From Dialister sp. (GTDB taxonomy: Bacteria; Bacillota; Negativicutes; Veillonellales; Dialisteraceae), in the NCBI GenBank assembly GCA_022722495.1, contig JAIJLI010000088.1, positions 1 through 7,592 of the forward strand: a stretch of DNA of 7,592 bases. Reading direction: 5' to 3'. This document shows positions 1-5,476 of the stretch, in pieces. Under the pieces are notes generated by a model. The model was not told where the DNA came from. It made no database searches and saw only the letters and a program-made list of their open reading frames with translations. Both the position numbers and the translations under genes were made by a program. Within the stretch, counting starts at the first letter, position 1. Every line of letters starts with the position of its first letter.

Positions 1-626
1 GGCATCATCGGCACCACCATCGCTGTCAGAAGAATGGTGGCTATAGCGCCGATAGGCTCCACTATGCCGGAGAGAACCCCGCCGGCGAAGGCGCGACAGC
101 GCCCCATCCCTGCGGACTTGAGCGGCATGGAAATGATCGCGCCTTCCGGAAAATTCTGGATCGCGATCCCCAGAGAGAGCGCCATGGCCGACGCTGCCGT
201 GATGCTCTCATGCCCGGATAAGAATCCCGCATAGACCACGCCGACAGCCATCCCTTCCGGAATGTTGTGCAGCGTCACCGCGAGCACCAGCATCGTCGTC
301 CGCGCCAGATGACTCTTCGGCCCTTCTGCTTCCCTGGCATTCATGTGCAGATGCGGGATCGCATGGTCAAGCAGTAGCAAAAACGCCATCCCGATTCCAA
401 AGCCGATGACTGGCGGCAGAAACGCCCAGCGGCCCATCGCTTCGCACTCATCCAACGCAGGGATCAAAAGACTCCAGATCGAAGCCGCCACCATGATCCC
501 GGAGGCAAAGCCCGTGAGACCTCTCTCTACACCGCGATTCATCTTCCCCTGCATGAAAAAGACACACGCTGCACCAAGCGACGTTCCAAGAAACGGGATC
601 AATAATCCCCAAAATGTATCTGTCAT
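1..626 (-). CDS. ZIP-family divalent metal transporter, GufA/ZupT-like (3' end outside window)
   Basis: This gene reads leftward off the edge of the window; about 208 codons are present and no stop is seen, so the C-terminal part is missing. The translation, worked out by hand on the minus strand, starts MTDTFWGLLIPFLGTSLG and has several hydrophobic membrane helices. It carries the two metal-binding signatures of ZIP transporters: HNIPEG at residues 120-125 and QNFPEG at 157-162, plus DHAIPHLH at 87-94 and a GIVEPIGA segment near 187-194, all typical of the GufA branch. Family members move Zn2+, Fe2+ or Mn2+ into the cytoplasm through the inner membrane. The ATG at 624-626 is supported by AAGGAGG four bases upstream (631-637). 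A strong promoter and a Fur-like box precede it, suggesting iron or another metal as the controlling signal. Family call is confident; substrate is inferred. Confidence 0.92.
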   Translation of the reverse strand, partial: MTDTFWGLLIPFLGTSLGAACVFFMQGKMNRGVERGLTGFASGIMVAASIWSLLIPALDECEAMGRWAFLPPVIGFGIGMAFLLLLDHAIPHLHMNAREAEGPKSHLARTTMLVLAVTLHNIPEGMAVGVVYAGFLSGHESITAASAMALSLGIAIQNFPEGAIISMPLKSAGMGRCRAFAGGVLSGIVEPIGAIATILLTAMVVPMM

Positions 627-640
627 AGATCCTCCTTATT

Positions 641-659
641 GAAAATTATTTTCATTATC
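641..659 (-). promoter_or_regulatory. Fur-box-like operator over the ZIP gene start site
   Basis: The minus-strand 19-mer GATAATGAAAATAATTTTC matches the classical Fur box (GATAATGATAATCATTATC) at 16 of 19 positions. Part of it, 641-653, is a perfect 6-1-6 inverted repeat (GAAAAT-T-ATTTTC). It abuts the -10 element and covers the expected transcription start, the usual place for a repressor to block RNA polymerase. Fur, Zur, PerR and Mur boxes are similar, so the regulator may be another Fur-superfamily protein; none is encoded in the window. Confidence 0.7.
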
Positions 660-688
660 TTTATAGCGCGTCCAGAGAGCTTTGTCAA
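660..688 (-). promoter_or_regulatory. Sigma-A promoter of the ZIP transporter gene
   Basis: Read on the minus strand, a perfect -35 TTGACA (683-688) is followed after exactly 17 bases by TATAAA (660-665), a five-of-six match to the -10 consensus. Transcription would start around 652-654, some 26-28 bases before the ATG. The match and spacing are close to ideal, so expression is expected to be strong unless repressed. Confidence 0.88.
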
Positions 689-689
689 G

Positions 690-840
690 GGATGAGGGAT
701 TAGGAGTGCCTAGTATTGCATTTTCTAAGTCGACTTCCGAATCAGTTAGAAGTGAGGAGTGAGGAGTGAAGGGTGAGTAGCTAGGGATTAGTGGCTAGGG
801 ATTAGGAGCCTCGACTGACTGATGACTGGTGACTTGAATA
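690..840. repeat. Stop-rich low-complexity repeat tract
   Basis: This non-coding stretch consists largely of short degenerate repeats: GTGAGGA units near 752-770 and two tandem CTAGGGATTAG units (781-791 and 795-805), with GAGGGATTAGGAG at 693-705 as a further relative. The same words recur in reverse complement at 2719-2748 and as CTAGTCACTAGTCACTA near 4591-4607. No gene-like open frame with a ribosome site was found here. Confidence 0.6.
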
Positions 841-909
841 CCACCTTCGGGCATCGCCCCATATATGATTTGCGGCGAAGCCGCTACTACCCCCTGAACC
901 CTGAACCTT
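841..909 (-). repeat. Dispersed two-hairpin repeat, copy 1
   Basis: Read on the minus strand this copy holds GGTTCAGGGTTCAGGG, then GCGGCTTCGCCGC (a 5-bp stem with TTC loop), then CATATATG, then GGGCGATGCCC (4-bp stem, GAT loop) and CGAAGG. The same order of elements occurs at 4391-4478 and, with a longer first loop, at 2499-2585, both on the plus strand. No coding potential is seen. Confidence 0.75.
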
Positions 910-993
910 GAAAACAGGGATGAGTGTCCAGGGAGCAGGAGTAAATGATGATGAGACCAGAAACCCCAAAGGCACGTATCCCGAACCATTTTA

Positions 994-1121
994 TGTGAAT
1001 AATTGAATAACTTCATTCACTTATCCACATAAAAAAATAGCCCGATAGTATCGGGCTTTGTTCACATGTATTCACTTTTCTTTTCACAGCTGTTCACAGG
1101 TTGTTCACATTTTGTGGATAA
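994..1121. promoter_or_regulatory. DnaA-box cluster (candidate origin or DnaA-binding locus)
   Basis: Three 9-mers match TTATNCACA exactly: TTATTCACA at 994-1002 (minus), TTATCCACA at 1021-1029 (plus) and TTATCCACA at 1113-1121 (minus). Two more, TTGTTCACA at 1058-1066 and 1101-1109, match at eight of nine positions, and weaker seven-of-nine versions lie at 1068-1076, 1080-1088 and 1090-1098. The outer TTATCCACA boxes sit in a perfect 12-bp inverted repeat (CACTTATCCACA at 1018-1029 and its complement at 1113-1124). TTCAC words recur at 1061, 1071, 1083, 1093 and 1103, about one helical turn apart. Such clusters mark oriC or DnaA-titrating/regulatory sites. Nearby parS and parAB support an origin-proximal location; whether replication starts here is not shown. 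Confidence 0.65.
1030..1057 (-). terminator. Rho-independent terminator of the SGNH hydrolase gene
   Basis: On the minus strand an 8-bp stem (AGCCCGAT, loop ACT, ATCGGGCT; 1039-1057) is followed by ATTTTTTT, giving a classic U-tract. It lies about 80 bases past the hydrolase stop codon and inside the DnaA-box cluster. Confidence 0.88.
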
Positions 1122-1135
1122 GTGGATTTTTTTCT

Positions 1136-2431
1136 CTAGCGTCTGACAAGCCTTTCCATCTCCCGATTGATCTCCCCTGCGATCATCTGCTTGGCATTCC
1201 AGTCGCCATGCAGGCCGTCCATCGCAAGCTCTGTCGGCATGACAGGAAAGGCAGCAAAGGGCGCCGCGGTATCGATATGCTCTTCGCTTCGGATGAAAGC
1301 ATTCACCGTGTCTACAGCCTCCCGCCAGCTTTCATTCGTCTTTTCTCTATAGTATTTCTCTATATTTTCCGGATTGATGGGAAGGATCGTCATCAGGATC
1401 GGCGTGATGCCATGGGCGCGGCATTTCTCCTGTATCCGCTTCAGATGCTTGATGACCTTTTCCGGATCGGCTCCCATACGCAGGTCATTGATACCGCCCA
1501 TGATCAGAAGCTGTTTCACGTGAAACGGCAGCACGTCTCGGTCAAAGCGTTTCTCCATCATCTCCGTCGTGTCGCCGCTCCTGCCCAGATTCACGGCAGG
1601 AAAGTCCAGATACGACACATAGCTGTAGGCGAGATCGGATGGACTGTGGTAGAGGTGTCCCCCGCCCTGTGTGATGCTGTCACCGAAGATACCGATATCA
1701 AAATGCACCGCCGCCTGATTTCGTATCTTTTCCGGCAGGCTCCAGACGCCGACCGGCTCTCCGTCGCTCCCTATTCCGCGGACACGCCAGTAGTATGTCC
1801 CAAGTCTTGGCTGCTCATCATAGACATTGGAAAGTGTCGTCACCTCGCTCCAGACGCGGTATCTGGAGGGACGTGCGTCATCGATATTCTCCGGATATTC
1901 CTTCGTCACTTCGACTTCGTAGGATGAGGCTCCCGGATTGCCTGTATAAGAGTAGACGGGATAGAGAAGGAAGGCACCATTCCCCCGTCCGCCCGCCTTC
2001 GGATAAGGGGCATTTCTGGAAATGAGGCGCATCGTGCTCCTGACTTCCATCGGCGCTGAGAAGGGAGCAAGTCCCTCCCAGTCGGCATCGATCGGACGCA
2101 CGCGCCAGTAGAGCGGCGTACCGTCCATGACAGGCGGGATACGGACAAGGATGCGGTTCATATAAATGCGGCGGTCGTGATAGACCGTCTCTTTTAGAGG
2201 CGTATTCCGATCCAGATGCTCCGGCAGTCCTTTGAAGATCTCCACTTCGTAGCGGACGGACTCCGCATTTTCCGGCCAGGAAAGAAGCAGAAGCGGATCT
2301 TCGGCCTTCTGGGCATCCGCATTTTCATAAGAGATGGCATTTTCCATCAAAACGGAGCCAAGGTCTGTCTCGGCCATGGCTGCCGTGGGGAGCGCCGCAA
2401 GAAGCAGCGCAGAGAGTAAGATAGCTTTCAT
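1136..2431 (-). CDS. Secreted SGNH/GDSL-family hydrolase with two fibronectin III-like modules
   Basis: A 431-residue protein with a clear signal peptide (residues 1-20, ending AMA before E21), so it is exported. Two related beta-rich modules follow: each begins near YEVEIFKGLP (61-70) or YEVEVTKEYP (171-180) and ends with YWRVR (108-112; 214-218), as in fibronectin III-like domains. The C-terminal catalytic domain has the SGNH blocks: GDSIT at 250-254 with nucleophile Ser252, oxyanion Gly near 283 (NLGRSGD), GGIND at 312-316 with Asn315, and DGLH at 405-408 giving the Asp/His pair. Family members are esterases, lipases or carbohydrate deacetylases; the substrate is not evident, but envelope polysaccharide is plausible. 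The ATG is favoured because the signal peptide begins there, although no good Shine-Dalgarno is seen upstream. A parS site lies inside the gene, encoding FHVK at 303-306. Confidence 0.9.
   Translation of the reverse strand: MKAILLSALLLAALPTAAMAETDLGSVLMENAISYENADAQKAEDPLLLLSWPENAESVRYEVEIFKGLPEHLDRNTPLKETVYHDRRIYMNRILVRIPPVMDGTPLYWRVRPIDADWEGLAPFSAPMEVRSTMRLISRNAPYPKAGGRGNGAFLLYPVYSYTGNPGASSYEVEVTKEYPENIDDARPSRYRVWSEVTTLSNVYDEQPRLGTYYWRVRGIGSDGEPVGVWSLPEKIRNQAAVHFDIGIFGDSITQGGGHLYHSPSDLAYSYVSYLDFPAVNLGRSGDTTEMMEKRFDRDVLPFHVKQLLIMGGINDLRMGADPEKVIKHLKRIQEKCRAHGITPILMTILPINPENIEKYYREKTNESWREAVDTVNAFIRSEEHIDTAAPFAAFPVMPTELAMDGLHGDWNAKQMIAGEINREMERLVRR
1512..1527. promoter_or_regulatory. parS: parS centromere site (ParB binding)
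   Basis: TGTTTCACGTGAAACG matches the conserved bacterial parS consensus (TGTTNCACGTGAAACA) at every position except the last, and the central 14 bases (1513-1526) are a perfect palindrome. ParB clamps load onto DNA at such sites, and ParA then moves the loaded origin region. The site lies within the SGNH hydrolase coding sequence, about 3.1 kb from the parB gene that presumably supplies its ligand. One such match by chance is very unlikely. Confidence 0.92.
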
Positions 2432-2498
2432 GGTTATTTTCTTATTTTAAGGGTTATCCCCTGGGGCGTGCTGCCCTTTGATTTCGCACAAAAGAGGT

Positions 2499-2585
2499 TC
2501 AGCGGGTTCTATGGGTTCAAGAGGGGGTATGCGGCGCATAATAATCAGGAGTGCCGCAGAGTATAAATGAGGCGATGCCCGAAAG
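2499..2585 (+). repeat. Dispersed two-hairpin repeat, copy 3 (diverged, expanded loop)
   Basis: GGTTCAGCGGGTTC is followed by GCGGC...GCCGC (2531-2557), then TATAAATGAGGCGATGCCCGAAAG (2562-2585 in pieces). Compared with the other copies, the first loop is enlarged by a roughly 15-base AT-rich segment, while both arms GCGGC and GCCGC are kept. The GGC-GAT-GCC hairpin is also retained. The 2432-2781 gap holds no supported gene: a minus-strand open frame at 2447-2638 merely reads through this repeat. Confidence 0.6.
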
Positions 2586-2665
2586 TCTACTGGATAGTTG
2601 ATTTCCCATCTTTGTTTATCCATGAGCGCAGATGGCATTCTTACCGCTACAGGAAAAGCAGCCTC

Positions 2666-2688
2666 TGCCCCTTCGGGGCACTTTTTTT
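2666..2688 (+). terminator. Plus-strand rho-independent terminator without an obvious gene
   Basis: TGCCCC-TTC-GGGGCA (2666-2680) is a 6-bp stem with a 3-base loop, followed by C and seven T residues on the plus strand. All neighbouring genes run on the minus strand, so what it terminates is unknown. It could end a short non-coding RNA, stop antisense transcription, or be a relic. Confidence 0.75.
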
Positions 2689-2718
2689 CGAAAGAGGGCG
2701 ATCAGAGAAGCCAAATTT

Positions 2719-2748
2719 CTAATCCCTAGTCACTAATCCCTAATCCCT
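2719..2748. repeat. TAATCCCTAGT-type low-complexity repeat
   Basis: TCTAATCCCTAGTCACTAATCCCTAATCCCT is the reverse complement of the CTAGGGATTAG words at 781-805. It lies between the orphan plus-strand terminator and the M23 gene terminator. No coding potential. Confidence 0.6.
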
Positions 2749-2752
2749 CTAT

Positions 2753-2776
2753 CAAAAAAGCAGGCTTGCGCCTGCT
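2753..2776 (-). terminator. Rho-independent terminator of the M23 peptidase gene
   Basis: On the minus strand AGCAGGC-GCAA-GCCTGCT (2759-2776) forms a 7-bp stem with a GCAA tetraloop and runs straight into a T-tract (complement of the A-run at 2754-2759). It begins only five bases past the peptidase stop codon and likely ends the parAB-DUF4446-M23 transcription unit. Confidence 0.92.
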
Positions 2777-2781
2777 CGTGA

Positions 2782-3708
2782 TCAATCATTTCCGGGGAGG
2801 AAGTACATCGGATCGACCGCATCGCCATGGATGCGGACTTCATAGTGGCAGTGCGGACCAGTACTGTTTCCCGTACTCCCGACGAGAGCAAGGATGGTGC
2901 CCTGCTCGACCTGCTGGCCTTCCGTGACGAGGATCGCAGAATTATGTCCATAGCGGGTCGTGATATCGCCGTCGTGCTTCACCTCGACGAGATAGCCATA
3001 GCCGTCCACCCAGCCTGCGCGAGTGACTGTACCGGAGGCCGTCGCTGAGACAGGCGCGCCGTAGTCGGCAGCAATATCGAGGCCTTCGTGGTAGGTGGAG
3101 CCGATGCCCCCGGGACTTGCGCGGAAGCCGTAACTGCTGGAGACCTGCCCTTTGACCGGCCAGATGTCCGGCGTCGCAGACGAGGCGGAAAGCAGCGTGG
3201 TCTGCATCCCGTAGGTCTGGTTCATCACCTGCTCACGCAGGACGATCATGGTCTTGATCTGCGCATCGAGACGCGCATCAAGCTGACGCATCGATCTCAA
3301 AAGACTGCCCGGCGTCGCATAGGAGGTACTTGCCCCTTGCTCTTTTACAGCCGCCGTTTTCGCCTTATCCGGTACGGTGGAGGCACCGCCAATGCCGCCC
3401 GTCATATTCTGCGCGGCGCCATTGCTGTTGGCCTTCACCATGTCCTGCAGCTGATCGGAGAGCTTTTCTATCGTCTCGGTCTTGTCCTCCAGCGACTTCA
3501 TCTTCTCCTCTGCCATTTTGAGCTGGTTCTGATAGAGCTGGTTCTGCCGGGAGAGACTCTCCATAGACACGGCAGAGTACACCGCCGTCCCGAGGCTCGC
3601 TGCCAGGAGGAGGCCCGCTGCGATGCCTGCGATCTTCAGTTTTTTCCATTCGTCACTGTTGAAATGAAAGCTCACTTCGCCAGTGTCTGTATTTTCATTT
3701 CGTTTCAT
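2782..3708 (-). CDS. Membrane-anchored M23-family peptidoglycan endopeptidase
   Basis: A 308-residue protein: a short charged cytoplasmic tail (1-24), one membrane helix (about 25-47), a heptad-like coiled coil rich in Gln, Lys, Glu and Leu (about 50-92), a Gly/Ala/Ser linker, a second helical stretch (about 134-165), then an M23/LytM domain (about 183-304). The catalytic zinc motifs are intact: HEGLD with His207 and Asp211, RYGH with His255, and HCH with His286 and His288. All four metallopeptidase positions being present suggests an active enzyme that cuts peptide cross-links outside the membrane, rather than an inactive EnvC/NlpD-type activator. The coiled coil resembles that of divisome or elongasome hydrolases. 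AAGGAAG six bases before the ATG supports the start. It lies 64 bases after the DUF4446 gene, probably co-transcribed, and is followed by a strong terminator. Confidence 0.93.
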   Translation of the reverse strand: MKRNENTDTGEVSFHFNSDEWKKLKIAGIAAGLLLAASLGTAVYSAVSMESLSRQNQLYQNQLKMAEEKMKSLEDKTETIEKLSDQLQDMVKANSNGAAQNMTGGIGGASTVPDKAKTAAVKEQGASTSYATPGSLLRSMRQLDARLDAQIKTMIVLREQVMNQTYGMQTTLLSASSATPDIWPVKGQVSSSYGFRASPGGIGSTYHEGLDIAADYGAPVSATASGTVTRAGWVDGYGYLVEVKHDGDITTRYGHNSAILVTEGQQVEQGTILALVGSTGNSTGPHCHYEVRIHGDAVDPMYFLPGND

Positions 3709-3772
3709 AGTTGCTTCCTTATTTCAGGTCATCCTCGCAGATGGCAGGTCTCCCGTCACCGAGCGCGAGCCT

Positions 3773-4366
3773 TTATTTCCCGGCCGTATCAATGCGATGG
3801 GTATCCGGCTGGGACTTAGACAGGGCTTCGCCGCGCGTCTCATTTACAAGATCCTGCGCTTCTGAAGCCATATCCGGCATCAGGGTATCCAGAGCCATAT
3901 TGATGCTTTCCGCTTCTTCAGAAGAGAGAGCCTCCTTGCACTGGCCATTCACGATCTGCTTCGCATAGATGCGGGAGGTGTCGTGCCCCGCCAGCGAGGA
4001 CAGGATGAAGCCGTTGTTCTTGCCGTCGAGCACGGTCAGCGAGAAGGAGAGCTTGTCGCCGGTGTCATCGAAGGCATCATAGCGCACAAGTCCCACCTTT
4101 TGGAAGGAGGACAACTGCATGGTCGCGAGAAGCTCCTGCTGATGCAGCATATTTTCGGAGGAACTCACCATTTCCCGAAGCTCTCTCACTTCGGTCGAGA
4201 GGCGCAGCTCGAGCGAGCCGCCGTCTTCGCCATTCATGAAATATTTGTACTTCTTGGCCAGACGGTTCAGCTTATTTCTCATGAGCAGCATGTTCACGAG
4301 AAGAAGGATGAAAAGCACGATGACGATCGCACCGATGACATAAAAGATCATATTTGCACTCTGCAT
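3773..4366 (-). CDS. DUF4446 family membrane protein
   Basis: A 197-residue protein with an N-terminal membrane helix (about 7-29), a basic and acidic linker with coiled-coil character (30-80), and a conserved core at about 88-140 containing KVGLVRYDAFDDTG, LSFSLTVLDGKNNGF and SRIYAKQI. This core is diagnostic of DUF4446, a family of unknown function common in Firmicutes and often located next to parB. The C-terminal tail (about 165-197) is polar and probably disordered. An AGGAG lies 13 bases before the ATG, farther than ideal; no better start is available in frame. Its place between parB and a cell-wall hydrolase suggests, by context only, a link between the envelope and chromosome segregation. 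Confidence 0.88.
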   Translation of the reverse strand: MQSANMIFYVIGAIVIVLFILLLVNMLLMRNKLNRLAKKYKYFMNGEDGGSLELRLSTEVRELREMVSSSENMLHQQELLATMQLSSFQKVGLVRYDAFDDTGDKLSFSLTVLDGKNNGFILSSLAGHDTSRIYAKQIVNGQCKEALSSEEAESINMALDTLMPDMASEAQDLVNETRGEALSKSQPDTHRIDTAGK

Positions 4367-4390
4367 GATTTGTGTATATCTCCTGGGGAT

Positions 4391-4478
4391 AGGGTTGTAG
4401 GTTAAAGGTTTAGAGTTCAGGGTTCAGGGTTGTAGTGGCGGCTTCGCCGCAATTATATATGAGGCGATGTCCGAAGGT
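4391..4478 (+). repeat. Dispersed two-hairpin repeat, copy 2
   Basis: The copy has GGTTTAGAGTTCAGGGTTCAGGG sections, then GGCGGCTTCGCCGC (4437-4450), then TTATATATGAGG, GGCGATGTC (4463-4471) and CGAAGG. It matches copy 1 over about 70 bases in opposite orientation. The second stem has GTC instead of GCC, which still pairs through a G-U wobble if transcribed in this sense. It occupies the gap between parB and the DUF4446 gene. Confidence 0.75.
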
Positions 4479-4506
4479 TTCTTAGGGAACAGGTTTCCCG
4501 TTTGAA

Positions 4507-4544
4507 CTTTTCCGACATGATTCGTTTGAACGCAAACGGAAAAG
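4507..4544. repeat. Nested inverted repeat downstream of parB
   Basis: CTTTTCC (4507-4513) can pair with GGAAAAG (4538-4544), and inside lies CGTTTG-AACG-CAAACG (4523-4538). The sequence is followed by CCCGCTTCGCTCGAAATGACG (4549-4569), a word of a type often seen as an interspersed repeat in gut Firmicutes. There is no T-tract on either strand, so it does not look like a terminator and transcription from parB may continue into DUF4446. Confidence 0.5.
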
Positions 4545-4612
4545 ATTTCCCGCTTCGCTCGAAATGACGATACGAGAGAGTCTGATGTCTCCTAGTCACT
4601 AGTCACTACATC

Positions 4613-5476
4613 CTACCTTTTCCCATTTAAAAATTCCGTGATTCGCTCAAATTCTTCATCATTTTTGAAGGTGATGGAGATCGTGCCGCTGTGGGTATTT
4701 TTCCCGCGCCCGAGCTTGATCGCCACGCGGCTGCCGACGGACATGCCCAGCTTCTCTTCAATAGAGCGAAGAAACGCATCCGCCTTGGGATCTGTCGTTT
4801 CTTTTTTCTTCTTTTTCTTTTCCCGCGCCATGTCTTCGACCCGACGCGCTGACAGCCCTTCCGCTACGATCTTTTGTGCGAGCTCACTCTGCTCCTCTTC
4901 GGAAGAAAGAGAAAGAAGCGGCCTCGCCTGACCCGTCGTAAGCCTGCCGGAGGCCAAGAGGAGCTTCACATCTGAAGGAAGCTCTGCGAGACGGAGCATA
5001 TTGGCGATGTAGGGGCGGCTTTTGCCGACCTTGGCCGCCATCTGCTCCTGCGTCAGCCCATAATGATTCATCAGCTGCTGATAGGCTTCACACTCTTCGA
5101 TCGGGTTCAGGTCTTCTCGCTGCAGATTCTCGATCAGCGCCACCTCTGCCATGGATCTGTCATCATAGGCAGAAACGATCGCCGGCACTGTCTTGAGCCC
5201 TGCGAGGTCCGCCGCCCGCAGACGGCGCTCGCCGGTGACGAGCTCATACTCAAAGTCGCCGTCCTTGTCACGATAGCGCACCGTGATCGGCTGGATCAGT
5301 CCTTTTTCCTTAATGGAAGCCGCCAGATCTTCCAGCGACTTAAAATCAAACTGGCGGCGCGGCTGCCAGGGATTGGGATGGATCTTGGAAATATCCAGCT
5401 CAATGACCTTGCCCGTCTCATCCAGTGCATTTTCCAGAAGAGAGCCGAGCCCCCGTCCCAATTTTCGCTTAACCAC
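4613..5476 (-). CDS. parB: ParB chromosome-partitioning protein (Spo0J type)
   Basis: A 287-residue ParB/Spo0J. The N-terminus has the KLGRGLGSLL motif (5-14) that activates the ParA ATPase. The CTP-binding ParB/Srx domain follows (about 27-120) with GERRLRAA at 82-89 and ENLQREDLNPIEE at 116-128. A helix-turn-helix region (about 140-162, TQEQMAAKVGKSRPYIANML in part) reads parS, and the C-terminal segment (about 232-287) is the dimerisation domain. A lysine run (218-225) sits in the linker before it. Start is GTG at 5474-5476 with GGGAGG nine bases upstream; it overlaps the last eight bases of parA, implying translational coupling. ParB loads at parS (one at 1512-1527) and spreads as a CTP-gated clamp, recruiting SMC and acting with ParA in origin segregation. 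Confidence 0.97.
   Translation of the reverse strand: MVKRKLGRGLGSLLENALDETGKVIELDISKIHPNPWQPRRQFDFKSLEDLAASIKEKGLIQPITVRYRDKDGDFEYELVTGERRLRAADLAGLKTVPAIVSAYDDRSMAEVALIENLQREDLNPIEECEAYQQLMNHYGLTQEQMAAKVGKSRPYIANMLRLAELPSDVKLLLASGRLTTGQARPLLSLSSEEEQSELAQKIVAEGLSARRVEDMAREKKKKKKETTDPKADAFLRSIEEKLGMSVGSRVAIKLGRGKNTHSGTISITFKNDEEFERITEFLNGKR

Noticed and set aside
795..1016. A 73-codon minus-strand open frame
   Set aside because: Built from low-complexity repeats and the two-hairpin element; no ribosome site or promoter.
1058..1927. A 289-codon plus-strand open frame
   Set aside because: It lies antisense to the SGNH hydrolase, whose signal peptide and catalytic motifs are intact; its protein has no recognisable domain and begins in the terminator/DnaA-box region.
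2447..2638. A 63-codon minus-strand open frame in the gap upstream of the hydrolase
   Set aside because: It reads through the dispersed repeat copy and has no ribosome site; composition looks random.
3088..3819. A 243-codon plus-strand open frame
   Set aside because: Antisense to the M23 peptidase, arginine- and histidine-rich as expected of a shadow frame, no ribosome site.
841..4478. A CRISPR array formed by the repeated hairpin sequences
   Set aside because: Copies are kilobases apart, in both orientations, not regularly spaced and without cas genes.
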